Source: Caldisericales bacterium (GTDB lineage Bacteria > Caldisericota > Caldisericia > Caldisericales > Caldisericaceae). Taken from it: a stretch of DNA of 64,000 nt. Positions 8,070 to 17,393 of this stretch are shown piece by piece; the stretch's first letter is position 1; the number at the start of each line of letters is the position of its first letter. The notes beneath the pieces are model-generated. The model saw only the letters and a list, made by a program, of their open reading frames with translations, ran no database searches and was not told the DNA's origin. Where the stretch lies: positions 1 through 64,000 of the forward strand of contig WFZA01000019.1 of assembly GCA_015489815.1 (NCBI GenBank). Reading direction: 5' to 3'. Both the position numbers and the translations under genes were made by a program.

Positions 8070-9901
8070 GCGATAAAGGAGTTTTGTCTGGTATAAATTC
8101 GTCCAGCGATGTAAAGAAGTTGTCTATTGAGGAACTAAAAACTCTGTCTGACGAAGTTAGAAAGACGATTATTGATACGGTTTCTGTAACGGGCGGACAT
8201 CTTGCATCTAATTTGGGTGCTGTAGAACTCACGCTTGCGCTTCACAAAGTTTTTAACTTTCCTAAGGACAAATTGATTTTTGATGTAAGTCATCAAATTT
8301 ATACTCACAAACTTATAACAGGAAGAAAGAATGAGTTTCACACCTTAAGGCAATATGAAGGCATAAGTGGATATGCAAATCCTGTTGAAAGTGAGTATGA
8401 CACATTTATTGCAGGCCACGCTTCTACCTCACTCGCCCTTGCACTTGGTTTTGCTGAGGCGAGAAAGGTTAAAAAAGAAAAGTTCGAAGTTATTTCCGTT
8501 ATAGGTGACGGGGCGTTTACTGCAGGCGAAGCATTTGAAGGATTAAATAATTTAGGGCGTCTTAATGAAAAAGTGGTCGTCGTCTTAAATGACAACGAGA
8601 TGTCTATTGCGAAAAATGTGGGTGCCCTTTCTCAGTATTTCTCACGCATCAGGACTTCTTCCTGGTATCAACGGGTCAGGTCACGATTGCCACGGACTAC
8701 TCTGGGCAACAAAATTAAAATGGCGGTAAAAGATTTGATTCTCCCTGTAGTATTTTTTGAAGAATTTGGTTTTACTTATTTGGGTCCCGTTAATGGGCAC
8801 GATTTAAAATCGCTTATAGACATTTTTCAGCGTGCAAAGAATCTGAATTTTCCTGTAGTGGTACATGTAATTACTAAAAAAGGAAAAGGATATTCATTTG
8901 CCGAAAATAATCCTACAAAATATCACAGCGCACATCCATTTGTGATTAAAACTGGAGAAAATAGGAAACAAGCACAAAATGCATCGTTTTCTGAGGTGTT
9001 TGGTAGCGAACTCGTAAATCTGGGTAAGAAGAACCCCGATTTATTTGTAATAACGGCTGCTATGCCTGACGGCACAAAGACAAAACTATTTAAAGATGCG
9101 TTTCCTGACAGATTTCTTGATGTAGGTATTGCTGAACAGTGTGCAGTAACTGCTGGTGCTGCAATGGCGAAAGCAGGCTTAAAGCCTGTCGTTGCAATAT
9201 ATTCTACTTTTATGCAAAGGGCTTACGATCAACTTGTTCACGATGTAGGCATACTAAACCTTCCTGTGGTTTTTGCTCTGGATCGTGCCGGAGTAGTCTC
9301 ACAGGATGGACCTACTCATCAAGGAATTTTTGATCTTTCTTTTATGAGGACGATTCCTAATTTTGTCGTCATGGCTCCTAAAGACGCAAATGAACTTAAG
9401 GCAATGCTTGAGTTCTCTATGAGATGTAGGCGCCCTGTAAGTATTAGATACCCAAAAGATGTCGCACCGCTTGTGGACAAACCGAATTCAGAAATCTCTC
9501 TTGGAAAGGCAGAACTCATAAATCGTGGAAAGGATGTTTTAATTATTTCCATTGGAGTGATGTTTTCTGAAGCGATCAAAGCAAGAGATGCCTTAAAAGA
9601 GCACGGAATATCGGCAGGTGTTATAAATGCGCGTTTTGCAAAGCCCATCGATAAGGATCTTCTACTTCAAGAGTCTAAAAGTGTGAAAGGTGTCATTACT
9701 ATAGAAGATAATACAGTTGTTGGTGGTTTTGGTGCAGCCGTTAAAGAATTACTTTCCTCAACAGGTATCAAGGTATATTCTATTGGCATAGACGACTTTT
9801 TCCCTGAGCAGGGTAAAAGGGGATTTTTGCTCAAGAAGTATGGACTTTCAAGTGAGCACTTAGTGGAGGTTGCAGAGAAAATTGTCGAAAAAGAGAATTG
9901 A
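8066..9901 (+). CDS. dxs: 1-deoxy-D-xylulose-5-phosphate synthase
   Basis: Dxs joins pyruvate and glyceraldehyde 3-phosphate, using thiamine diphosphate, in the first step of the MEP isoprenoid pathway. The 611-residue length is normal. The thiamine site GDG...N spans 147-177. The catalytic Glu is E357, in DVGIAEQ. The DRAGVVSQDGPTHQG segment is typical of Dxs. The ATG overlaps the ispA stop. With ispH on the other strand at 23 kb, the window carries the first and last MEP enzymes plus a prenyl synthase. Confidence 0.96.
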   Translation: MSDKGVLSGINSSSDVKKLSIEELKTLSDEVRKTIIDTVSVTGGHLASNLGAVELTLALHKVFNFPKDKLIFDVSHQIYTHKLITGRKNEFHTLRQYEGISGYANPVESEYDTFIAGHASTSLALALGFAEARKVKKEKFEVISVIGDGAFTAGEAFEGLNNLGRLNEKVVVVLNDNEMSIAKNVGALSQYFSRIRTSSWYQRVRSRLPRTTLGNKIKMAVKDLILPVVFFEEFGFTYLGPVNGHDLKSLIDIFQRAKNLNFPVVVHVITKKGKGYSFAENNPTKYHSAHPFVIKTGENRKQAQNASFSEVFGSELVNLGKKNPDLFVITAAMPDGTKTKLFKDAFPDRFLDVGIAEQCAVTAGAAMAKAGLKPVVAIYSTFMQRAYDQLVHDVGILNLPVVFALDRAGVVSQDGPTHQGIFDLSFMRTIPNFVVMAPKDANELKAMLEFSMRCRRPVSIRYPKDVAPLVDKPNSEISLGKAELINRGKDVLIISIGVMFSEAIKARDALKEHGISAGVINARFAKPIDKDLLLQESKSVKGVITIEDNTVVGGFGAAVKELLSSTGIKVYSIGIDDFFPEQGKRGFLLKKYGLSSEHLVEVAEKIVEKEN

Positions 9902-10676
9902 CGAAGTACTAGTAGAAAGAGGCATTTTATCTACACGCTCTGAAGCAAAACGCTTTATTATTGAGGGAAGGGTTCTATTGAACGGAAGCGTGGTAAGAAA
10001 AGCAGGCGAAAAAGTTTCTGACTCTGACTCAGTCGAGCTTAAAGAAGGCAAGCGATTCGTTGGGCGTGGAGGTGAAAAATTATCTTATGCCCTTGATGTG
10101 TTTAATGTGAATGTTAAAGATAAAGTAGCGGCTGATATCGGTGCGTCAACTGGAGGATTTTCGGATTGCCTTTTACAAAGAGGAGTTAAAAGGATCTACT
10201 CGGTAGATGTTGGGTATGGGCAATTTGACTATACATTAAGAAACAACCAAAAAATTATACTTCTGGAGCGTACGAATGCTCGATATCTAACAAAAAAAGA
10301 AATTCCAGAACTTTTAGATGTTGTCGTTATGGATGTATCGTTTATATCAATTATAAAAATTTTACCGGCTTTAAAGCCCTTAACTGACAGTAAGGTTGAC
10401 ATTATTTCATTAGTAAAGCCTCAGTTTGAGGGCAAGCGTGAATATCTTAAAAAAGGTATCGTAAAGGAAAAGCGTTTTCACTACGAAATTTTAAAGGACC
10501 TTTTGCGTTCCGTTATCGATATAAATTTGCGTGTCGTTGATGCTACTTACTCTCCTATAAAAGGCGGCAAGGGTAATATAGAATTCTTCTTTCACATCAA
10601 AAAAAGTGGTAATGTAATAAAGCCAGAAGTGATCGATAAAGTGGTGGATGAGGCATGGGAAAAATTGCAAAGATAG
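9882..10676 (+). CDS. tlyA: TlyA-family rRNA methyltransferase
   Basis: The protein begins with an S4 RNA-binding domain (residues 1-60, RIDEVLVERG...VLLNGSVV). A FtsJ-like Rossmann methyltransferase follows, with the SAM-binding segment DIGASTGGFSDCLLQRG. TlyA proteins 2'-O-methylate 16S and/or 23S rRNA; older names call them haemolysins. Both TTG 9870 and TTG 9882 are possible. The second sits 12 bases after GGAGG, while the first directly abuts it, so 9882 is preferred. The start lies within the end of dxs (20-base overlap). The order dxs-tlyA-nadK-recN is common in Firmicutes. Confidence 0.92.
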   Translation: MSKKRIDEVLVERGILSTRSEAKRFIIEGRVLLNGSVVRKAGEKVSDSDSVELKEGKRFVGRGGEKLSYALDVFNVNVKDKVAADIGASTGGFSDCLLQRGVKRIYSVDVGYGQFDYTLRNNQKIILLERTNARYLTKKEIPELLDVVVMDVSFISIIKILPALKPLTDSKVDIISLVKPQFEGKREYLKKGIVKEKRFHYEILKDLLRSVIDINLRVVDATYSPIKGGKGNIEFFFHIKKSGNVIKPEVIDKVVDEAWEKLQR

Positions 10677-11476
10677 GAATCTTTTATCTGGAAAATAATG
10701 GAATAGAAGAAATTGCGCATGAACTCGAAGCGTTCCTAAAAAATAAGGGCGTAAAAGTTTTAACTGCTTCTGAATTAAAAAGCATAAAAAATGCGCGTGG
10801 CCTTGTTATAATGAGTCTTGGAGGGGATGGTACATTTCTTCGTGCTTCTCACATAGGAATGCTTTTAAATGCTCCTGTGATAGGGGTTAACCTTGGCAAT
10901 CTCGGGTTTTTAACTGATGTTGAGGCACGGGATTTATTTGATGCAGCGAACGAGATGTTGAAAGGGAATTTTATAGTCGAAAAGCGTATGACAATCAAAC
11001 TCGTATTAACGAAACCGTCGGGAAAAAGTGAGGAGTTTGTAGCCATTAACGATTTTGTGTTACATAGAGAACTTTCAAGTAAAATACTTGACCTTGGAAT
11101 ATTTGTCAATGGAATGAATGCTGGTTTTTTTCGTTCAGACGGATTAGTAGTTTCTACTGCAACGGGTTCTACAGCATACGCTCTTTCACTTGGAGGCCCC
11201 ATTATAACTCCCACTTCAAATGTGTATTCCCTTATTTTTATTGCGCCGCATCGTCTTACGGCTCGCCCGGTAGTATTCTCTGAACTTGACAGGTTATCTA
11301 TTCAAATTAAGTCAAGTGGAAAGGCGCGTTTAAAAAGAGATGGAGAAGAAATTGCTTTAGTTTCTAAATTTGATAGGTTAGAGGTTTTTAAAAATAAAAA
11401 TCTATTAAACATCTTACACCTTAAAAAAAAGAATTTCTTTGAGGTGCTGAACAAAAAATTTGGGTGGGGAGGGTAA
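10655..11476 (+). CDS. nadK: NAD kinase
   Basis: NadK phosphorylates NAD to NADP. The GGDGT nucleotide motif is at residues 56-60 and the second conserved block, TATGSTAYALSLGGPI, is in the middle. The 273-residue size is normal. The gene overlaps tlyA by 22 bases and ends directly against the recN start (stop 11474-11476, ATG 11477), so it is translated within the same run. Confidence 0.96.
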   Translation: MGKIAKIGIFYLENNGIEEIAHELEAFLKNKGVKVLTASELKSIKNARGLVIMSLGGDGTFLRASHIGMLLNAPVIGVNLGNLGFLTDVEARDLFDAANEMLKGNFIVEKRMTIKLVLTKPSGKSEEFVAINDFVLHRELSSKILDLGIFVNGMNAGFFRSDGLVVSTATGSTAYALSLGGPIITPTSNVYSLIFIAPHRLTARPVVFSELDRLSIQIKSSGKARLKRDGEEIALVSKFDRLEVFKNKNLLNILHLKKKNFFEVLNKKFGWGG

Positions 11477-13183
11477 ATGCTGATAGGGCTATTACTTACT
11501 AACTTCGCGATTGCAAAAAAGGTAGAAGTCGCTTTTAATTCGAATTTAGTAGTAATTACTGGCGAAACGGGTGCAGGTAAAACAATTCTTATGAAGGCGA
11601 TATCTGCAGGTTGCGGGGGTCCTGCAGGCAGTGATGTAATCCGAAGTGGTTCGGAAAATGCAAGAGTAGAAGTAAGCTTTGCAATTAATAACGATGATCA
11701 AGCACGTGGCATTTTGAAAAGTTACGAATTGCTAGACGAAGAGGACTTAGTCATACTTACGCGCGTAGTCACTAAAAGTAGAACTAAGGCTCTTATAAAT
11801 GGTCACTTTGTACCACTAAAGATACTGTCTCGAGTTGGAAGAAGTTTAATAGACATGCATGGGCAGCATGATGTTCAGTCTTTGCTTAATCCAAATACAC
11901 ACATAGATGTACTTGACCGTTTTGGTGGAAAGGAACTTTTTGAATTACGGAGTGAGGTGGAGTTTAAAATCAAACGCCTTAACGAAGTTGTTAAAAAACT
12001 TGTTGAGCTAAAGGAGAACGATAAAAAATATAGCGAAGAAAGAGAATTTATTGCTTTTGAGATTAAGGAACTTGAAAATGCAAATCTGTCAGCAGACGAG
12101 GAAGAATCTCTACTAAAGGAAGAAAATCTACTTTCAAATGCACAGGAACTATCCACTCTTCTGGAAGAATCTCGCTTACTACTTTCACAATCTGAAAGTA
12201 GCTCTTTGATAGATCTTATGGAAAAACTTTCTGAGAATCTATTGAGCGCTACTCGTATAAGTGAAGAATTTTCGGATGTCGCAAGCCAAAGCGAGAATAT
12301 CGTTTCTCAGCTTAAAGACATAGACAGAAGCCTGTCTGAATTTACTTCAGATAGATTATTTGATCCAGAAAGGTTTGCGGAAGTACAGGAGAGACTTTCA
12401 TTTCTTTCTACTTTGAAAATTAAGTATAAACGCACTATACCAGAGCTTATTATCTATTTGCAAGAATTAAAGGATAAACTCTCTTCGTTTAATTCTCTTG
12501 ATGAGAAAATTGAAGCATTGGAGGAGGAGCGAAGAAGTCTCACTGAAGAGCTTTCAGTAAAGTGCAAGAAGCTCTCAACTTTGCGAAGAATAGCTGCAAA
12601 GAGATTTGAAAAACTCATAAAGGATGAGTTATCTGACCTTGCAATGGAAAATGCGCAGTTTAAAGTTTCGATAAAACAGGTGCCAGATCAAAACGGGTTA
12701 AAAATTGGTGATAAAGTTTTAAAACTCTTCTCTAACGGTATTGATAAAGTTGAATTTCTTATAGCGCCCAATCCTGGGGAAGGTTTTAAACCACTTTCTT
12801 CTATTGCTTCTGGAGGAGAGCTATCTCGTGTAATGCTTGCTATAAAGCATGTTATTGCTGAGGTGGATAATATCCCGACTCTTGCATTCGACGAAGTTGA
12901 CGCAGGAATTGGTGGAAAAACAGGTGAAAAAGTCGCAAAGAAACTTCTTGAAATTTCGAGATATAGGCAGGTAATTTGCATTACGCATCTACCGCAAATT
13001 GCCTCATTGCCTGCTGAACACTTTGTAGTAAATAAAGAAGTAAAGGATGGAGAAACTTATCTAACTGTTAAGAAGTTAAGCGAGGAAGAAAGAATTGAAG
13101 AAATTGCAAGAATGATTTCAGGTAGCAATATTACTCAAACAACTATAAAACAGGCAAAAGAACTAATGAGGAGGTGGGTATGA
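11477..13183 (+). CDS. recN: DNA repair protein RecN
   Basis: RecN is an SMC-like ATPase acting on DNA double-strand breaks. Walker A (GETGAGKT) is at residues 29-36. Long coiled-coil arms span about 150-370. The ABC-type signature (SSIASGGELSR) and Walker B (TLAFDEVDAGIGG) are in the C-terminal third. The 568 residues match the family. The start sits next to a GGGTGGGGAGGG ribosome site inside nadK. Its stop codon overlaps the butyrate kinase ATG (ATGA). Confidence 0.96.
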   Translation: MLIGLLLTNFAIAKKVEVAFNSNLVVITGETGAGKTILMKAISAGCGGPAGSDVIRSGSENARVEVSFAINNDDQARGILKSYELLDEEDLVILTRVVTKSRTKALINGHFVPLKILSRVGRSLIDMHGQHDVQSLLNPNTHIDVLDRFGGKELFELRSEVEFKIKRLNEVVKKLVELKENDKKYSEEREFIAFEIKELENANLSADEEESLLKEENLLSNAQELSTLLEESRLLLSQSESSSLIDLMEKLSENLLSATRISEEFSDVASQSENIVSQLKDIDRSLSEFTSDRLFDPERFAEVQERLSFLSTLKIKYKRTIPELIIYLQELKDKLSSFNSLDEKIEALEEERRSLTEELSVKCKKLSTLRRIAAKRFEKLIKDELSDLAMENAQFKVSIKQVPDQNGLKIGDKVLKLFSNGIDKVEFLIAPNPGEGFKPLSSIASGGELSRVMLAIKHVIAEVDNIPTLAFDEVDAGIGGKTGEKVAKKLLEISRYRQVICITHLPQIASLPAEHFVVNKEVKDGETYLTVKKLSEEERIEEIARMISGSNITQTTIKQAKELMRRWV

Positions 13184-14238
13184 GGATACTCGTAATAAAT
13201 CCGGGTTCTACATCTACTAAAGTAGCTGTATACGACGACGAAAAGGCTTTATTTGCAGATTCTGTTCATCATTCTGCAGAGGAGCTTTCCCAATTTAATT
13301 CGTTATTGGACCAGAAAGATTTTCGAAAAGAAAAGGTATTGGAGATGCTTAAACTACACGGTGTAGATGTACACTCTCTGGATGCCGTAATTGGTAGAGG
13401 AGGTATTTTAAAGCCAATTGAGGCTGGTACTTATCTGATAAATGAATCTTTGCTTAACGATTTGATTCATTCAAAAGTAGAACATGCTTCTAATCTTGGT
13501 GGTATTATTGCATACGAAATTGCAAATCCGCTCGGAATACCAGCATTTATAGCAGATCCTGTTTCTGTTGACGAGTTTGACGATCTTGCACGCATTTCTG
13601 GTTTAAAAGAAATCGAGCGTCTCTCTTTGCTTCACACATTAAATGTAAGGGCTAATGCGTACAGATATGCTAAAGAACACGGTAAGAAATTTTCAGATTT
13701 GAATGTTATTGTCGCACACCTTGGCGGAGGTATCTCAATAGTGCCTGTACGGAATGGCAGACTGATAGATGTAAATAATGCAAACGAAGGTGGGCCATTT
13801 TCTCCAGAGCGTGCAGGTGGTTTACCTGCTATAGACATTGTAAAAATGGCTTACTCAGGTAAGTATACAGAAAAAGAGCTAAAAAAACTTTTAACAAAAC
13901 GGGGCGGTATGATTTCGTATATGGGAACAAATAATATGAGAGAAGTTATTGAAAAAGTCCGCAGTGGCGATGAATACGCAAAGCTAATTTTTGAGGCTAT
14001 GTGTTATCAGATAGCAAAAGAGATAGGTGCAATGGCTACCGTTTTGAAAGGAAATGTTGAAGCAATTATTTTAACTGGCGGTATATCGTTCAATAAGGAG
14101 GTAGTAGAAGAGGTAAAGAAAAGAGTTGATTGGATTGCCCCAGTAGTAGTTTATCCGGGAGAAAAAGAACTTGAAGCTCTTGCATTTGCAGCATTAAGAG
14201 TTTTAAGAAAACAGGAAGAGGCTAAGATATATACATAA
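13180..14238 (+). CDS. buk: Butyrate kinase
   Basis: This acetate/butyrate kinase-family (ASKHA) enzyme interconverts butyryl phosphate and butyrate with ADP/ATP. The N-terminal phosphate loop ILVINPGSTSTKVAVY, the AHLGGGISIVPV block and the C-terminal LTGGISFNKEVV are all characteristic. The 352-residue length and sequence favour Buk over AckA. ATG 13180 has GAGGAGG at the right distance; an in-frame GTG 13174 lies within that site. It is followed by two phosphate butyryltransferases, so the set can make ATP from acyl-CoA, including branched acyl-CoAs. No butyryl-CoA-forming enzyme lies in the window. Confidence 0.94.
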   Translation: MRILVINPGSTSTKVAVYDDEKALFADSVHHSAEELSQFNSLLDQKDFRKEKVLEMLKLHGVDVHSLDAVIGRGGILKPIEAGTYLINESLLNDLIHSKVEHASNLGGIIAYEIANPLGIPAFIADPVSVDEFDDLARISGLKEIERLSLLHTLNVRANAYRYAKEHGKKFSDLNVIVAHLGGGISIVPVRNGRLIDVNNANEGGPFSPERAGGLPAIDIVKMAYSGKYTEKELKKLLTKRGGMISYMGTNNMREVIEKVRSGDEYAKLIFEAMCYQIAKEIGAMATVLKGNVEAIILTGGISFNKEVVEEVKKRVDWIAPVVVYPGEKELEALAFAALRVLRKQEEAKIYT

Positions 14239-14252
14239 GGGAGGATATACAG

Positions 14253-15149
14253 ATGTTCAGAACATTTGACGACTTATTTAATCATTTGAAGTCTAAAGGT
14301 ACTGAGAGAATCGTCGTAGCAGGAGGAGAAGACCCTGAAGCGTTAAAAGCCGTAAAGAAGAGTTTTGAATATGGTTTTGGCAAAGGTGTTCTCGTAGGAA
14401 ATAAAGAAAAAGTAGAAGATGCGCTTAAAAGCATCGGAGACGAGAATTTTGTCGAAGACATTATAGATGTGCAGTCCGAAGTGGAAAAAGGGCGTATAGC
14501 TGTAGAAGAAGTTAAAAAGGGAGGTATTCTATTAAAAGGGCAGATTAAAACTGCATATCTTTTGAAAGCAGTCCTTGATAAGAACTTTGGGCTGCGAACT
14601 GACCGTCTGATAAGCGATGTATTCTTGTTTGAGGATACTTCAGTTTCAAACAAGTTAGTGCTTATGAGTGACGGAGGGGTCAATATAAAGCCTGACTTTA
14701 ACGCCTTAATTGATATAATTAATAATGCCGTTGAGGTTGCGCATAAATTAGGTAATCAAAACCCAAAGGTTGCACTGCTTTCTGCGGTGGAAGTAGTAAA
14801 TCCTGATATGGACGATACAATTAATTGGTCTTTAATTTCAAAAATGAACGAAAGAGGTCAAATTAAGGGATGCACTATTGACGGTCCACTGGCTTTGGAT
14901 AATGCAATCTCAGAGTATGCCGCAAAGAAAAAAGGCATTAAATCAGAAGTTGCAGGAAAAGCAGACATTCTTATCGTGCCAAATATTATCGTCGGAAATG
15001 TCTTTGGAAAGGCACTTGCCTACTATGCAAAATTTAAAAATGCTCATATAATAGTAGGAACAAGTGCTCCAGTCTTGATTCCGTCGCGAGCAGATAAAAG
15101 CGAGGTAAAATTTAACTCAATTGCACTTGCTATTGCTTCAAAAAAATAA
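14253..15149 (+). CDS. ptb: Phosphate butyryltransferase, first copy
   Basis: This PTA/PTB-family enzyme (298 residues) interconverts acyl-CoA and acyl phosphate. The C-terminal half carries the conserved SKMNERGQIKGC, DGPLALDNAIS and SEVAGKADILIVPNI blocks. A GGGAGG ribosome site lies in the 14-base gap after buk, so the two are in one operon. It is clearly paralogous to the next gene; the two share these C-terminal blocks but differ strongly in the N-terminal half. The acyl preference of each copy cannot be read from sequence. Confidence 0.9.
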   Translation: MFRTFDDLFNHLKSKGTERIVVAGGEDPEALKAVKKSFEYGFGKGVLVGNKEKVEDALKSIGDENFVEDIIDVQSEVEKGRIAVEEVKKGGILLKGQIKTAYLLKAVLDKNFGLRTDRLISDVFLFEDTSVSNKLVLMSDGGVNIKPDFNALIDIINNAVEVAHKLGNQNPKVALLSAVEVVNPDMDDTINWSLISKMNERGQIKGCTIDGPLALDNAISEYAAKKKGIKSEVAGKADILIVPNIIVGNVFGKALAYYAKFKNAHIIVGTSAPVLIPSRADKSEVKFNSIALAIASKK

Positions 15150-15174
15150 TTGAACTTAAAGGAGGTAAATAAAA

Positions 15175-16080
15175 ATGCTAAAAAGCTTAAAAGATGTAGT
15201 AGAAGAGGTTAAACGCAGAGAAAAAAGGACTGTAGCTGTTGCATATGGGCAGGATTTGCATACTTTGCAGGCCATTGAAAAAGGCGTCAAAGAGGGCATG
15301 TTTAATGCAATTGTATATGCAAGCAAAGCAGAGGTTGAAAGAATTGCAAATGCTAACGGTATAGATTTATCTTTATTTGAAGTGGTAGACACGCCTGATG
15401 AGAACGAGGCAATAAAGCAAGCTGTTAGGGCTGTAAGGGAGAAGCGTGCTAATGTTCTTATGAAAGGTTTGTGTCACACTGCAAATTATATGAGAGGAAT
15501 ACTTAACAAAGAGGAAGGCTTGCTTCCCCCAGGTGCAATTCTTTCTCATGCTTTTGTCTTGGAAATTCCTACTTACCCTAAACTTATGATAGTTTCTGAT
15601 GCGGCTGTTATACCACAACCGGATTTGAAAATGAAGCAGGCCATGATAAATTACGATGTAGAGATTGCTCACAAATTAGGAATTGATACGCCAAAAGTAG
15701 CTGTGATTGCTGCAGTTGAAACGGTAAATCCCAAAATGCAGGCTACAGTGGATGGAGCTATACTTTCCAAAATGAACGAAAGAGGACAAATTAAAGGATG
15801 CGTAGTTGACGGACCGCTTGCACTGGACCTGGCCGTATCTAAAGAGGCGGCAGAGATTAAGAAAATAAAATCAGAAGTTGCAGGTGATGCAGACATTCTA
15901 ATTTTCCCTAATATAGAAACTGGAAATGCGTTTTACAAGTGCAATACAAAGCTTGCTAATGCAACGATTGCAGGGATTGTTACTGGTACCACTGCGCCTG
16001 CTGTACTTACTTCTCGGGGCGATAGTGAGGAGTCAAAATTCTATTCCATTGCTTTTGCTGCACTAATTGCTGAGAAGTAG
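15175..16080 (+). CDS. ptb: Phosphate butyryltransferase, second copy
   Basis: This second PTA/PTB-family member (301 residues) shares SKMNERGQIKGC, DGPLALDLAVS and KSEVAGDADILIFPNI with its upstream neighbour and also keeps the conserved VLMKGL segment. AAAGGAGG lies in the 25-base gap before ATG 15175. Divergence from the first copy points to an old tandem duplication, probably with a split in substrate (straight- versus branched-chain or short acyl groups). It ends the long run that began at efp; a new promoter follows within 30 bases. Confidence 0.9.
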   Translation: MLKSLKDVVEEVKRREKRTVAVAYGQDLHTLQAIEKGVKEGMFNAIVYASKAEVERIANANGIDLSLFEVVDTPDENEAIKQAVRAVREKRANVLMKGLCHTANYMRGILNKEEGLLPPGAILSHAFVLEIPTYPKLMIVSDAAVIPQPDLKMKQAMINYDVEIAHKLGIDTPKVAVIAAVETVNPKMQATVDGAILSKMNERGQIKGCVVDGPLALDLAVSKEAAEIKKIKSEVAGDADILIFPNIETGNAFYKCNTKLANATIAGIVTGTTAPAVLTSRGDSEESKFYSIAFAALIAEK

Positions 16081-16082
16081 TT

Positions 16083-16109
16083 TTGTTATTTTTTAAGTTT
16101 ATATATAAT
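16083..16109 (+). promoter_or_regulatory. Promoter of the S1/fatty acid operon
   Basis: TTGTTA at 16083-16088 and TATAAT at 16104-16109 are separated by 15 bases, slightly short. The site lies in the only sizeable gap (16081-16148) between ptb and the S1 protein. Confidence 0.5.
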
Positions 16110-16148
16110 AATTAGAAGCGAAAAAGACGAAAAATAAGGAGAGTGAAA

Positions 16149-17393
16149 ATGGGCGAAATGGGAAAAAAGGATGTATATAGCGAAGTAAATCCTGATGATG
16201 TGGAATCAATTCTTAAGGCAGTAAGTGTTGAGAAATTGCCGAGAAGCAAAGCCAGTGAGTCTAATATGGGCAATGAAACGAATATATCTGAAAGCAAGGA
16301 AGATTCACAGGACAAAGAAGGTAATTTCGACTCGATGAATCTGGCAAAACACTATGTTCCCAAGACTTTGAGGCGCGGTGATGTGATTCAAGTTACTGTA
16401 GTTAAATTGGAACAGGATGGAGTAATGGTAAACGCTGGAGGAAAAGGAGATTATTTTATTCCTCTTCGTGACCTATCATTAAGACCTGTCTCTTCACCAG
16501 AGGAAGTTGCAAAAGTTGGAGACAAGATAGATGTATTCGTAGTAAAAGACCGTGACTCAAAAGGCAATGTAATACTCTCCAAAAAGAGAGCAGACTACAT
16601 CAAAAAGTGGCAGGAACTGAAAGCAAAATTTAACAAAGGCGAAACCGTAACTGCAAAAGTCATTAAAGCAATAAAAGGCGGATTGCTTACTGATGTAGAA
16701 GGTGTTGTAGCATTTTTGCCTCAGTCCCAAGTAGGACTTGCCAAAGGAGAAAAACTCGAGGATTATGTTGGTAAAGAATTACAGGTAAAGATTCTTGAAA
16801 TAGATCCTACAATCAGAAGAATGGTAGTTTCTCACAAAAAGTTTTTACAGGAACAAAGGGAAGAAGAAAGAAAGCGTGCTCTCGTAAACTTAAAGAAGGG
16901 AGACATAGTTGAAGGTACCGTAAAAACGATAAAAGAATTTGGCATATTTATAGATATTGGTCACGGAATTGACGGATTTGTTCGACTTGGTGATTTAACC
17001 TGGGGCAGGAGAAGACCACCGAATGAAGTCGTTAAAAAAGGCGAAGTTGTAAAAGCAAAGATTCTCAATGTGAACTTAAATACAGGGAAAGTATTGCTTA
17101 GCATGAGAGCTACGAAGCCTTATCCTTGGGATGTCGTTGAAGAGAAGTTTCCCGTGGGAAGTGTTGTTGAAGGAACGGTAATTCGTATTCACCCATTTGG
17201 CGCAGTTGTAGAATTGGACGACGGCATTACGGGTCTCATTCATATTTCTCAGCTTGATACAAAGCGTGTGAATAAAGTTGACGATGTAGTAAAATTAGGC
17301 GATAAAGTAACGGTAAAAGTACTTAATATAGACAAAGAAAATAAAAAAATGAGATTAAGTAGAAAGGCTGTTTTGGAGGAGGATAATGCCTGA
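16149..17393 (+). CDS. S1-domain RNA-binding protein (ribosomal S1-like)
   Basis: This is a 414-residue protein. An acidic, low-complexity N-terminal tail of about 65 residues is followed by four S1 OB-fold domains. They begin near LRRGDVIQVTV, NKGETVTAKVI, LKKGDIVEGTV and FPVGSVVEGTV; the third and fourth are closest to the consensus (GIDGFVRLGDL, GITGLIHISQL). Short four-domain S1 homologues occur in Firmicutes. An in-frame GTG at 16143 overlaps the AAGGAG site, so ATG 16149 is taken. In Firmicutes, rpsA-like genes follow cmk-plsC-ispH; here that cluster lies on the opposite strand 5 kb away. It shares an operon with the fab genes. Confidence 0.85.
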   Translation: MGEMGKKDVYSEVNPDDVESILKAVSVEKLPRSKASESNMGNETNISESKEDSQDKEGNFDSMNLAKHYVPKTLRRGDVIQVTVVKLEQDGVMVNAGGKGDYFIPLRDLSLRPVSSPEEVAKVGDKIDVFVVKDRDSKGNVILSKKRADYIKKWQELKAKFNKGETVTAKVIKAIKGGLLTDVEGVVAFLPQSQVGLAKGEKLEDYVGKELQVKILEIDPTIRRMVVSHKKFLQEQREEERKRALVNLKKGDIVEGTVKTIKEFGIFIDIGHGIDGFVRLGDLTWGRRRPPNEVVKKGEVVKAKILNVNLNTGKVLLSMRATKPYPWDVVEEKFPVGSVVEGTVIRIHPFGAVVELDDGITGLIHISQLDTKRVNKVDDVVKLGDKVTVKVLNIDKENKKMRLSRKAVLEEDNA

